NCBI GenBank assembly: GCA_039707465.1
Contig: CM077644.1
Coordinates: 199,613,962-199,677,961 of the forward strand
Direction: 5' to 3'
Length of the DNA: 64,000 nt
Origin: Rhabdophis nuchalis
Lineage: Eukaryota; Chordata; Lepidosauria; Squamata; Natricidae
Both the position numbers and the translations under genes were made by a program. The notes below the pieces were generated by a model. It searched no databases and had not been told where the DNA came from. It saw only the letters and a list, made by a program, of their open reading frames with translations. Every line of letters begins with the position of its first letter. Position 1 is the first letter of the stretch. This document shows, piece after piece, positions 45,703 through 55,722 of the stretch.

Positions 45703-46048
45703 AACCCTGGTGGCGTAGTGGATAGAAAGCAGTAATGTAGGCAGTATTCTGTCCCCAGCCTGGAGTTTGATGTTGACATGCTTAAGGTTGTCTCAGCCTT
45801 CCATCTTTCCAAGGTCAGCAAAATGAGGACCCCAATTGTTGGAGGAAATATACTGACTCTGTAAACCTCACAGAGAGTGCTGTGAAGCACTATGGAACGG
45901 TACATAACTTGAAGTGTTATTACTCTTGCTATACAAATAAATAGATCCAAGTTTATTACTGAATAGTAGATGTTTCAGTTTGAGTTAGGTACTTATAATC
46001 ATCTTCATCAGACACCTTCTCTAGCCACTGCTTTACAAAGGCAAAGCT
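45703..46048 (+). mobile_element. tRNA-type SINE copy, right arm of an inverted pair
   Basis: Begins CTGGTGGCGTAGTGGATAGA (pol III A-box type) and continues through CAGCCTTCCATCTTTCCAAG to TTGCTATACAAATAAATAGA. It then runs on through ~100 nt (GAATAGTAGATGTTTCAGTT...) also present in the inverted copy at 41,925-42,025. Confidence 0.85.
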
Positions 46049-47489
46049 TCTTTTATTGTTCAAACCGAAATATTTTTTTTCTGATTTATTTCTATACTGC
46101 TTTTAGGCACTCACAACTCAAAACATTTTACTGAAAAAATTCAAAAGGTTGAAATACGGTTATAAAATACATGTAAATGAAAACAATGTAAAACATATTC
46201 CACAAATAGCAAAAATTGCAACTGATTTACTCTTAAAATTCTACACTTCAGTTTGATTGAATGATGGACTGATTAATTTCCTGAAGAATGTGAAGTGATA
46301 ATTGCAGCAGGTAGCAACTAAATATAGACTTGAGACTTGAAGAGCATTTCTCCTCTGCTTATCATTTGATATGATTTAATGCTTTTAAGAGCTGAAAAAT
46401 GAGGAAAGGTTTTTGATTGTGTTAACTCAAAAAAAAGATATTGCCTGAGAATGAAGAACATTTTAGTCCTGACCAGCATTCCGGTTCTTATTTTTTCTTT
46501 GTTTTTGTGTATGTTTATCACTTTATTTAGTTTTCATTGGAAGGAGTTTTGCTATCTACTAAACTTTGTTCTACAGCTCAAATGCTACAGAAAAATAGAA
46601 GAATTGGCTGAACTGTAGACATTTTCTTCACGTTGGAAATAACTATAGGAGCTATTTTTTCCTATTCAGTTTCTAAAAATATAAGCAAGCAAAAAAAAAA
46701 AATCTACCCAGAAAGTGATTGCATTGTATTGTGTGATTTAACACTCCTCACTCTCCTGTGGATAAGATACATTAATCATTATTAATGTAAATCTCAATTA
46801 AAGCAGGGATAAGCAACTGGTTTGGACTATTTTCTTTTCAGTCTTAGAGGACTGAAGGTAGAATGAGGAAGTTATTCAGAAGTTGTGACAGTCTTTTGAC
46901 ATTTAAAATATTGGCTTTGGAAAAGTTGTGGAGGAGTTTAAAAGGAAATGGGTTGCTTAAGTCTGTGGATGTCAGTATCTACAGCTAACATAAGGGTACC
47001 AAAATAATAAAATGAACATTGTGACATTGCTTTACATTTCTGTATTTGTACTATGATGTTGCATGCAGGTTAGAAGCAGAGTTTGGTATCACAATGATAT
47101 GATGTACATTTCATCGTTTACTTCCTTTCCCACTCACAAATGGATTTTCATGCCTGGGGATGCTTAAACACACACACACACACACACATATATATTCCTT
47201 TAAAAAAAAAAGATGACTCAAAGTGCACTTTTGTCCTTTGCACTGAAATAAAATGGCAGTTTTGGATGTAGAAAGGGACAGAGTTGACTATGAGTCATTC
47301 CCTTGCACAATTAAAACACCTTTGTATGGATCCAATGTTTGTTATTTTCAATTAATTTGGTCTTCCTAAGTAGACTGTCTTGGTAAGTTCAATTGTACTA
47401 TAAGTCAGGCTTGCATAATACAGATTTATGATTCAGTCCTGACCGTTCTAAGCTAAGACTCAGGAAGATTCATGTTTGAACTCCTGGGA
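46049..47489. other. AT-rich sequence, no gene seen
   Basis: A LINE/SINE-tail-like piece (TTTATTTCTATACTGCTTTT) is at 46,086-46,105 and (CA)n lies at 47,169-47,188. Confidence 0.4.
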
Positions 47490-48290
47490 AATTTCTGTAT
47501 AAATTCCTATATTGCATGAAATTTCATGATAACAAATTGGTTATCAGAGACCTGAATGCCCAGATTGATGGACACAGATATGGCATAGAACATGTCATTG
47601 GGCAACAGAGTTTGGGTTTATAAATGAATGATAACTGTAAATACCTCGCTTTATCCTGTGGTATGAACAGTCAATGTATTGAGAACATCTATTTTGCACA
47701 TAAGCACGTTCACAAAGCAACATGGCCCTCTCCTGATGGTTCCACAAGCAATGAAATTGAGTATATATGTATTTGTAAGAGATGGAGCTCATATTGCTTG
47801 ATGTAGACCCCCTACTGGAATGCAGATGTGAAATCAAACCATTGCCTGGTCATGGTGTCATATCAACTCAGGTTAAAGTACAACAATGCCAAACAGTACA
47901 CCATTTTGCAGTTGAGAAATTGAAGATACTGCAGTTGTTGCACTTACATTGACCAATAGATTTGAACAGCTACTGCAAGACAGTGTAAGCCATTGAAAAC
48001 CAGAGGACACATTTGTCAACAGTGCCAACATAACAGTAGGATGACATTGAGGTTCATGGAGATAATGATGGATTCAAGATGATACCTGAAAACTCATTGA
48101 CAATTCCGGATTGTGCATCATGAAAGTGATCAAGCAAAGACATTGACTGGAAGAATAGCAGCAGAGGTCTGGATTGTCAGTTTAAGCAGAGTAGCCAGGT
48201 CAACAAGAGCATGTGGCTGGAACACAAAGGCATCAAGGCAAAAGAAGCAGCAGATTGGTGTGATATGAAGGTACTATACTATATTGTTTG
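47490..48290 (+). pseudogene. RTE-type LINE relic: AP-like endonuclease domain
   Basis: Broken plus-strand frames read VIRDLNAQIDGH near 47,540, then IYFAHKHVHKATWPSPDG (near 47,690), an EIEYICI strand, ADVKSNHCLV, and WLEHKGIKAKEAADW further on. This order (GD-N, HKATW-SPDG, N-ID-, SDH-LV) is that of the apurinic-type endonuclease of RTE-clade LINEs, which nicks the target DNA. The catalytic SDH is decayed to SNH. Stops interrupt the frame and the reverse transcriptase is absent. Confidence 0.75.
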
Positions 48291-48455
48291 CAATCTAACA
48301 AACACAAGTGGCAGTCTTGATGTTCTTATATAAATAAAAATGTAACTATGAGTTTGTTCAAAACCGCTAATCTCCGAAAGTACTGCACAGATCACTTCCA
48401 AATTTTCACACGTTCCTTTCAAATACGGCACCAATGAATATATATATACCAATAA

Positions 48456-49085
48456 TTGTGGTAACAATTATCTATACTAAATACTCCTGGATTAGCTGAT
48501 GAAACAGGGTAGAACCGATTAGGCTGGAGTGCTAGGCTTCTGCCTTAGATACATTACAGCCCCGGTTCGAATCCCAGTGGGGTATGGCCAACTGATGAGA
48601 GCTAATAAGCTCGAAATAGATCTATCTTGGTCTCTCAAATTTAAATTTATTGATCAGCTCATAAAAACTAACACATATCTAAAAATATTACACAACGTAA
48701 CTAAAAAATGGTTCTCTGTCTAGATGGTCTCTGGTGATGAGCCGACAGGCAGAGAGGGAAACAGCATGTCTCCTCCCTTAATTGGGGCCCTTACAGGAAG
48801 TTGTGGTAACAATTATCTATACTAAATACTCCTGGATTAGCTGATGAAACAGGGTAGAACCGATTAGGCTGGAGTGCTAGGCTTCTGCCTTAGATACATT
48901 ACAGCCCTGGTTCGAATCCCAGTGGGGTATGGCCAACTGATGAGAGCTAATAAGCTCGAAATAGATCTATCTTGGTCTCTCAAATTTAAATTTATTGATC
49001 AGCTCATAAAAACTAGCACATATCTAAAAATATTACACAACGTAACTAAAAAATGGTTCTCTGTCTAGATGGTCTCTGGTGATGG
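48456..49085 (+). repeat. 345-bp tandem duplication with tRNA-like segment
   Basis: Unit 48,456-48,800 is followed directly by a partial second unit from 48,801 to about 49,085. Over ~285 shared bases I see two differences. Each unit contains GCTAGGCTTCTGCCTTAGA...GGTTCGAATCCCAG, a pol III B-box/T-loop-like stretch of the kind used by SINEs. No complete cloverleaf was built, so it is not called a tRNA gene. Confidence 0.9.
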
Positions 49086-49328
49086 TCTCTATATCTATAT
49101 CTATATCTATATCTATATCTATATCTATATCTATATCTATATCTATATCTATATCTATATCTATATCTATATCTATATCTATATCTATATCTATATCTAT
49201 ATCTAGAGATAGAGATAGAGATAGAGATAGATATAGATATAGATATAGATATAGATATAGATATAGATATAGATATAGATATAGATATAGATATAGATAT
49301 AGATAGATATATATAGATATATATAGAT
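49086..49328. repeat. Self-complementary hexamer microsatellite, (TATATC)n then (TATAGA)n
   Basis: The left half (49,087-49,204) is (TATATC)n, the centre is AGAGATAGAGATAGAGATAG, and the right half is (ATAGAT)n. The two halves are complementary and could form a long hairpin or cruciform. Open frames DIDIDI, SISISI and RYRYRY all come from this array. Confidence 0.95.
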
Positions 49329-49356
49329 GTTTTCTGAGGTTTTCGCGGGTGTTTGT

Positions 49357-50036
49357 ATGTAGGTCTTTGGTTGTTCGGGTTTTCTCCCACGTAGAATTGG
49401 AAGTATCTTCACGACGTTTCGATGAAATCTCATTCATCATCTTCAGGCTGGTGCTTCCGGCTTGGTGCTTCCGGCTTGGTGCTTCCAGGAGCAATGTGAG
49501 ATCTCAGCCGGTTCCTCTTTTTAACTGCCAGTGGGGGTGTGACCTGATTGGGTGGGAGCTTGGCTGCATTCTGATTGGGTGGAGGTGTGTTCTGATTGGT
49601 AGGGGGTTTGGCTGAGATGTGGTACGACCACAAACGCAAAGCCAAACAACAGCAACGCAGCTCACCAGGTCAAATTCCTCTGCAACTCAGACTAACACAA
49701 GCACAACCAGGCCCCCACCCAAACAGAACACGCCCCCATCCAATCAGAGCACAGCCAAACTCCCATCCAATCAGAGCACAGCCAAACCCCCTACCAATCA
49801 GAACACACCTCCACCCAATCAGAATGCAGCCAAGCTCCCACCCAATCAGGTCACACCCCCACTGGCAGTTAAAAAGAGGAACCGGTTGAGATCTCACATT
49901 GCTCCTGGAAGCACCAAGCCAGAAGCACCAAGCCGGAAGCACCAGCCTGAAGATGATGAATGAGATTTCATCGAAACATCGTGAAGATACTTCCAATTCT
50001 ACGTGGGAGAAAACCCGAACAACCAAAGACCTACAT
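49357..50036. repeat. 257-bp inverted repeat with CCAAT array (Penelope-like fragments?)
   Basis: Left arm 49,357-49,613 and right arm 49,780-50,036 are near-perfect complements around a 166-nt centre. From its inner edge each arm holds three ACCCAATCAG-type boxes, CCACTGGCAGTTAAAAAGAG, repeated GAAGCACCAAGCCGGAAG units, a CTGAAGATGATGAATG...TCGAAAC module, and ACCCGAACAACCAAAGACCT. The last two resemble sequence I associate with Penelope-like element ends in squamates. The centre adds two more CCAATCAGAGCACAG units. GATA-type microsatellites lie on both outer sides. Confidence 0.85.
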
Positions 50037-50104
50037 ATATATAGATATATATAGATATATATAGATATATATATAGATATATATATAGATATATAGATAT
50101 AGAT

Positions 50105-50193
<89 letters not shown>

Positions 50194-50310
50194 GGTAGAG
50201 GTAGAGGTAGAGGTAGAGATAGAGATAGAGATATAGAGATATAGATATAGATAGAGATAGAGATAGAGATAGAGATATATATAGATATATAGAGATATAG
50301 AGAGAGAGAT
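50037..50310. repeat. Compound GATA-family microsatellite
   Basis: TATATAGA units, (GATA)n from about 50,107 to 50,192, then GGTAGA and GAGATA units. Source of the YISIYLSIYLS open frame on the minus strand. Confidence 0.95.
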
Positions 50311-50679
50311 TGTGTAGATGTCACACCTGTGCCAGATACACGCAATGAAAATGTAAAAAATTGTAAAAAAAAGGTAGGTAGATGGATACAGAGAGAGCAG
50401 TGGGCCACAGTTATTATGTCATCCTTTATGACATAAATACTCTGTCCATAAGATTCAAAGAGAAATACAGTAGGTAGGTAGGCAGCTATAGGGATAGAGA
50501 GAGGGAGGGAGAAATGCAGTAGGTAGGTAGGTAGAGGGAGAGAGGGGGAAATACAGTAGATAGGTTGGGGGTTATAGGTTGTGTGTATGTGTTTTTGTGT
50601 GCAGGTGTAGATCTACACACAGATTGGTTGGCCATTTAACCAGACTGGGCCACAGCAACGCATGGCCGGGAATGGCTAG

Positions 50680-51357
50680 TTAATTAATAGTAAAACATTT
50701 TATCTAAAACCTATGGAACCATGCAAGATGGAAATTTTAGGAATGGTAATCCAACACATTTAAAAAACAGCCATCAGAGATTGACAAAGACTAGTCTCAG
50801 GAGTAGCAGGTAACAATAACCCATTTGTCACAATTCAGGATGTACAACTTTTCCACAGAGAAAGCAAAGATTCTTGCAAAGTGGGAGGCAGAGGTGCTTG
50901 AAAATGATGGTATCTTAGGTCTGGGGGGAGCCAGATTTAAATTAACTGAGAATGAAATAAGATTACACAGTGGAACTTACAGTTGAAAATAAAAGGTTGG
51001 GAAAAATAGTCTATATAGTTGTAAACAAGTCTCAGATGTATATAAGGAAATAAAGCAAACTAAGATAAATTCTAGAGTAAAAATCCTAGGGCAAATTCAT
51101 TTGAGTTTAAATAAATACCACTCATAAACTTTATTAATACTTTATTAATACATCAAGGAGGTGCAATTTATTCTGCTAGGTCAATCTTTTCAAGCCCAGG
51201 TTTCTTTGAGTAACAGTTCCCAAGATGTGTCCTATTGGGTCATCAGCTTGTGCAAGATTGTTCAAGTTCCACCAAGGAGAACCAGCTACAAATCAGTGAA
51301 ATGTGTGGAAATTGGAAATACTTGATGGAAGTCAGGCAGTTACTGCAATATTAAGTA
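50680..51357. other. Sequence with no gene seen
   Basis: Unique-looking spacer between two Helitrons. Nothing recognised. Confidence 0.4.
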
Positions 51358-52124
51358 CTAGCTGTACACGGCCACGCCTTGTTGTGGCCCAGTGTGGTTA
51401 AATGGAAAGGTTTCCCCTCAGAGACCCTCTCAGTGACCCCCTTCCTTCCCTCCCCTCCCTGCCTTGGTTTCTCCTCAGAAACCCTCTCAGCAACCCCCTC
51501 CCCTCCCTGGCTCAGTTTCCCCACAGCGACCTGCTCGGTGACCCCCTCCCTTCCCTGCCTTGGTTTCCCCTCAGAGACCCTCTCAGCAACCCCCTTCCTT
51601 CCCTCCCCTACCGTATTTGGCGGGAGTGTTGCTGACCTTCATGGTCCGGTGCCCTGATAGGGCGGGACGCCATTCCCACATGATCCATGGCCAGCCCCAT
51701 TCGCCTACCCCTGCACCCAACCATCCGCCGGGCCCCTCCATCCATCCGCCCGCTGGCTTGCTGGGCTCCTCGCTCGTATTTAGTGAGAGTTCTGCCAACC
51801 TTGGCACTCTGGCGCCCTGATAGGGGCAGGACACCATGCTCACGTGACCCTGCCAGCTGGGTGCGAGGGCGGGAGGAGTGGGAAGTGGCGGCTCAGGATC
51901 TCGCGAGAACATGACGCAGCAGAAGAAGCATGAAGGGAACACTCAGAAGAGCCACACTTTTACATTTGCGTGGCATGTACATGGCACAAGTGCGACATCC
52001 ACACAATCTATACATATCATTGCTACTGTACTTCAAAGGAACATTGTGTGAAAATTTGAAAGCGATCAGTGCAATACTTTCGGAGATGAACAAACTATTG
52101 TTCCATTTTTATTTATATAGAAGA
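51358..52124 (-). mobile_element. Non-autonomous Helitron, 767 bp
   Basis: On the minus strand: 5' TCTTCTATATAAATAAAAATG (52,124, preceded by A), TTTCAAATTTTCACACAATGTTCC, and a 3' end with hairpin GGCCACAACAAGGCGTGGCC then GTGTACAGCTAG (51,358) followed by T. The interior contains a GC-rich minisatellite and sequence with CTCGCGAGA and CACGTGA. No Rep/helicase frame. Confidence 0.88.
51412..51606. repeat. C-rich minisatellite, four ~60-bp units
   Basis: Units of the form GGTTTCCCCTCAGAGACCCT + CTCAGTGACCCCCTTCCTTC, starting at about 51,408, 51,469, 51,516 and 51,562. Gives spurious proline/serine-rich open frames on both strands. Confidence 0.85.
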
Positions 52125-52689
52125 TTACATGTACAAATCTAGATATCTATTCATATAGTTGAAGCAATGTAACCCAATTCTAACATTGGGCAACATTTAG
52201 TAGTTGTGAAGCAACCACAAGAAAATGATTCCTTTAGAGCTTACAAACAGGTGTCAAGGTAGGTTGGTAATAATTAACCAGTTATTAATACAGGCAGGGA
52301 ATTATTTTTGTGTAGATTATTTTAGTGTAGATTAGTTTTGTGTTGATTTTTTTATAGAGTTATTATTATTAGATTTTAGAAATCCATATGGATTTACTAC
52401 AGAATAACTAGAACTTTACCACTGATCATAATCTGTCTTCTCTAAAATCATTCTAAACTGATGAAGCGAGAGTAGCAAGAATGAATGGGATTAAATGTAA
52501 GATTGGTTATTGCTAATGCATATTTAGCCTTATTGATTGCTCAAGTGTTTATTTACCAACTTACAACTCTCTATTTCTTTCTGTGTCTGCACACACATTC
52601 TTCTTAAAAATTGGCATATGCACAGTTTATACATATGTGGAATAGGTCCCATTTCTCAGTCACACAGAGGGCTTTTATGGCTCCCAGGT
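52125..52689. other. AT-rich sequence, nothing seen
   Basis: No feature recognised. Confidence 0.4.
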
Positions 52690-52850
52690 TGCTGCATGTT
52701 TTATTTCTTATTTTAATTTGTCTATATTTATTTTATTTTTATATTTTATTTCTTATTTTAACACGTATATATTTTATTTATTTTTAATGTGAGCTTCCCA
52801 GAGTCAAGAACTTGGGATGGGTGGTGATATAAATTGAATAAATTAATATA
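52690..52850 (+). mobile_element. Old LINE/SINE 3' tail
   Basis: GTGAGCTTCCCAGAGTCAAG and GGGATGGGTGGTGATATAAA form the 'GGGCGG-ATATAAAT' type of tail shared by CR1/L2-type LINEs and their SINEs. The body is not recognisable. Confidence 0.5.
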
Positions 52851-52935
52851 TATTTTTTAAAAATATTACCACATGATCAGTACATTAAAAGTTCCTATTC
52901 TGTTTCTATTTTGCTTGTTAGAATGTTTGCTTCAG

Positions 52936-52951
52936 TGTGTGTGTGTGTGTG

Positions 52952-53016
<65 letters not shown>

Positions 53017-53046
53017 GATAGATAGATAGATAGATGATAGATAGAT

Positions 53047-53094
<48 letters not shown>

Positions 53095-53095
53095 C

Positions 53096-53143
<48 letters not shown>

Positions 53144-53182
53144 CTGGATAGATAGATAGGCAGGCAGGCAGGCAGGCAGATA
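52936..53182. repeat. (GT)n-(GATA)n-(GGCA)n compound microsatellite
   Basis: Short (GT)n, then about 50 GATA/GATG units with a few interruptions to 53,158, then five GGCA units. It is one of the longest pure arrays here. Confidence 0.95.
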
Positions 53183-53491
53183 GTCTATTTTAATACTTGT
53201 TGAAAAAAAATATGTCAAGGCTGATCATCCCTCTGATCATGTGATACCAAATGGTGTTTTTCTGGGTTGATTCGATGAGCCCTTGTTATTTGTACACCAT
53301 GTTTTATGACTTAGTATTATGTTTAAGCCAAGTTAGCTTGAACTTTTTGAAAAAAATAAGCTTGACAAATTCACTGATCATACAGAGAACCACATTCTGA
53401 AACGTATTTGTGCAAAGATGTTAGTTTATGTTGTATTAAAAATGCAGCGTAGCAGAGAATACTAAATGCATGTAGCAATAGCAATATTTAG

Positions 53492-53907
53492 TGTCAGAAC
53501 TGCCATCCTGAGCTTCAGCCTCACTTTGCTAGATGTCCACTTGCCAGACACTATGGAGGGAGCTGCTGGGAAGGAGGAAATGAAGAATACTCATTGTGCT
53601 TTCCTGAGACATCGGCTCATCATTTCAAGGCCAGAAACCTGGGAGGGAAATGCAGCAGCTCACTATCTAGCCTGCTGATGCAGGGATCATTAGCAAAACA
53701 ATTCCTTTGAATGTGACTGGATGGTAGGGAGATAACAGAGGGAGGAATGGGAAATGGAAAGTTAACTGGGGAATCTTCATAACACAAACTTTTAGTTCTG
53801 GCTTTGCTCTACTGTAAGCATTTTGCTTTTAGTAAAAGTATACCTTTCACAAAAATGGAGTCGAGGGTTTTTCTTTCCTAAGAACCCAAGTTGGGACAGT
53901 TGGGACA
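53492..53907 (+). mobile_element. Probable solo LTR, 416 bp
   Basis: TGTCAGAACTGCCATCC...GTTGGGACAGTTGGGACA. The flanks TTTAG and TTTAA match at four of five bases. The right part (TTAGTAAAAGTATACCTTTC) looks like an R/U5 region. The 70-codon frame starting at 53,466 runs into it and is not supported as a gene. Confidence 0.5.
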
Positions 53908-53924
53908 TTTAAACATATATCACT

Positions 53925-54085
53925 CCATACCATTTTATAGCATTCTCTGAGCCATTTACAATGTCAGCATATTGCCCCAACAATCTGTGTCCTCATTTAC
54001 CGATCTTGGAAGGATGAAGGCTGAGTCAACCTTGATTTGGTCAAGATCAAACTCCTGCTGTGTGGGCAGAGTAGCACCGTAGCAA
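53925..54085 (-). mobile_element. SINE fragment, same family as 45,703
   Basis: On the minus strand it holds the body words CTGACATTGTAAATGGCTCA, AAATGAGGACACAGATTGTT and GGCTGAGTCAACC-complement of that SINE. Both ends are missing. Confidence 0.7.
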
Positions 54086-55579
54086 GTTCCAGCATATTTC
54101 AATACTTAATAACATATATACTCTATTGCTTAATCTGAACAACAGACTCCTTCACTCAATTAGTAACTTCCAATATTTAGAATCATGGCATACCTGATGT
54201 GAACTGGAATATATTTAGTTGAATTATGTTTCTCATTTCTTGGTAATATCTTAAAATCATTAAAATAGTTATATACTTGTAACCCATCACAATGGCAAAA
54301 ATGTAATAGGTATACACTATTTTCAATAATCCACATGTATGGGGTTTCTACTCCATTCAGACATGGAAAGCTCAACATGTAAGCACTGCAGACAACTCCT
54401 GGTCCCTCAATAACTTTGTAATGGCATTGGCTTCCTGCAGACATGCCACATTCTTCACCATAATTCACAAAGATTCAAGTTGACATCAACCCTTTGGTCT
54501 AACCCTTTAGAAGTCATCCTTTTACAGATATAGATGCATTTGCAGCAATAACGCCTCTTTGGATATAGTTGTATGTACATATCGTTTCCCACTACAGGCA
54601 TGTGTGCTGAAAATGTTTTTGTTTATAGGATGCTGATGTCATTAAAGCAATAAGCCAGAGACTAGGACTCAACTGTTCAATTGTTGATCAGAAGAGGTAG
54701 AATGGCTGAATGAAATTATGTTCTTATATTTTCCTTAATCCACTTATTTTCCAAGATAGAGCATACATTTCCAAATATAATGAGACAAGTAAAAGAACTA
54801 GTAGAATTCTATAGTTGAAGAGTTAAAGTTAAAATTCAGTTCATATCGCTATTCAGTCAGAAAACACTGAGGATGACTTTGGTGTCTGGACAAAATCTAC
54901 CTCATGGACTTATGAAGCAAAAGGCAGTGATGGAATGAAGAAGTTTATATGCTGCCCTAAGGAAAGGTGAGATAAAAGAAATCATAAATGGTATATGGTA
55001 TCTTATGGTATAGCACGAGAAAATTCTGATATACTGTATTTCAGCTTATTAAGTTTTAAAAGTAACACGTATCTGCCTGGAAACAGCTGCTGCAGTTCTT
55101 TTGTCCTACCCTTTTACACCAAAGTTCAAATTGAATACATGATCACACAGAAAGAGAGAAGGTGCAAACATTTTATAGATAACTGGGTAATATCTGAAGT
55201 AAGAGGGACTGCAGACTCTTGGTGTTTTCCTAAGAAAATGCACAGAGAAACTTGCAGCTTGAATAGAATCAGGTCCAGAATTGCATGGCCATTCTGTATA
55301 ACTTCCATTTCCCAGAACAGATAATAACAAAATATTAATATGTAATCAGTTATAAATAAGTACATGGACATTATTTGCTTTGTTGGCAAAACATTGTTGC
55401 TTTTTGATGAATGAACTCTTTTAACCACTATGTTCCCATGCAATGCTAGGAAACCCATGGGCCTATAGACATTTTGAAATTGGGGTTTTAGCAGCCCCTC
55501 TCTGTACAGTCTATGATGAGGGTTGCTGGGAAGTGTAATTTAGCAATAGCTGAACAACCACAGGCTTCCCATCATGGAC
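54086..55579. other. AT-rich sequence, no gene seen
   Basis: Frames of 102-110 codons occur on both strands but show no motif, and they overlap one another at 55.0-55.5 kb. Confidence 0.4.
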
Positions 55580-55722
55580 TAGTGCCTAGAATGTCAGACT
55601 AAGAGTAGGAGAAAACAATTCAATTATCTGCTCAGGTATGAAGCTCACCAGGTGACCGTAAGACAATCATAATCTCTTAGCCTAACATCTCCACAGGGAT
55701 TTTGTGAAGATAAAAGGAAGAA
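55580..55722 (+). mobile_element. Old tRNA-derived SINE copy
   Basis: TGTCAGACTAAGAGTAGGAG, GCTCACCAGGTGACCGTAAG, TCTCTTAGCCTAACATCTCC and ACAGGGATTTTGTGAAGATAAAAGG follow the order of the tetrapod MIR-like SINE core. It is diverged. Confidence 0.6.

Larger units (their letters stand above)
48324..50679 (+). mobile_element. Large non-autonomous Helitron, 2.36 kb, with nested repeats
   Basis: Starts TCTTATATAAATAAAAATG. The 5' sequence AAATTTTCACACGTTCC matches the other two Helitrons. It ends with the hairpin GGCCACAGCAACGCATGGCC and GGGAATGGCTAG, followed by T. Inside, in order: a 345-bp tandem duplication, a self-complementary hexamer microsatellite, a 257-bp inverted repeat with a 166-nt loop, GATA microsatellites, and the (TAGG)n / AAATACAGTAGG block that the 42.3-kb Helitron also has. 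The base before the 5' TC is T rather than the usual A. No coding capacity. Confidence 0.8.

Noticed and set aside
48554..48567. Possible tRNA genes at the two GGTTCGAATCCCAG sites
   Set aside because: The T-loop-like word is present, but I could not fold a full acceptor, D and anticodon arm around it. A SINE-type pol III box is the safer reading.
49033..49494. 153-codon minus-strand frame with long DIDIDI and LYLYLY runs
   Set aside because: Encoded by the TATAGA/TATATC microsatellite. Similar runs appear in several frames and on both strands.
52936..53182. CRISPR-like regular repetition
   Set aside because: The repeats are 4-bp units without spacers in a vertebrate genome; this is a microsatellite.
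55106..55458. Overlapping 74-110-codon frames at 55.1-55.5 kb on both strands
   Set aside because: No recognisable motif, and mutually overlapping on opposite strands. Compatible with chance in AT-rich DNA.
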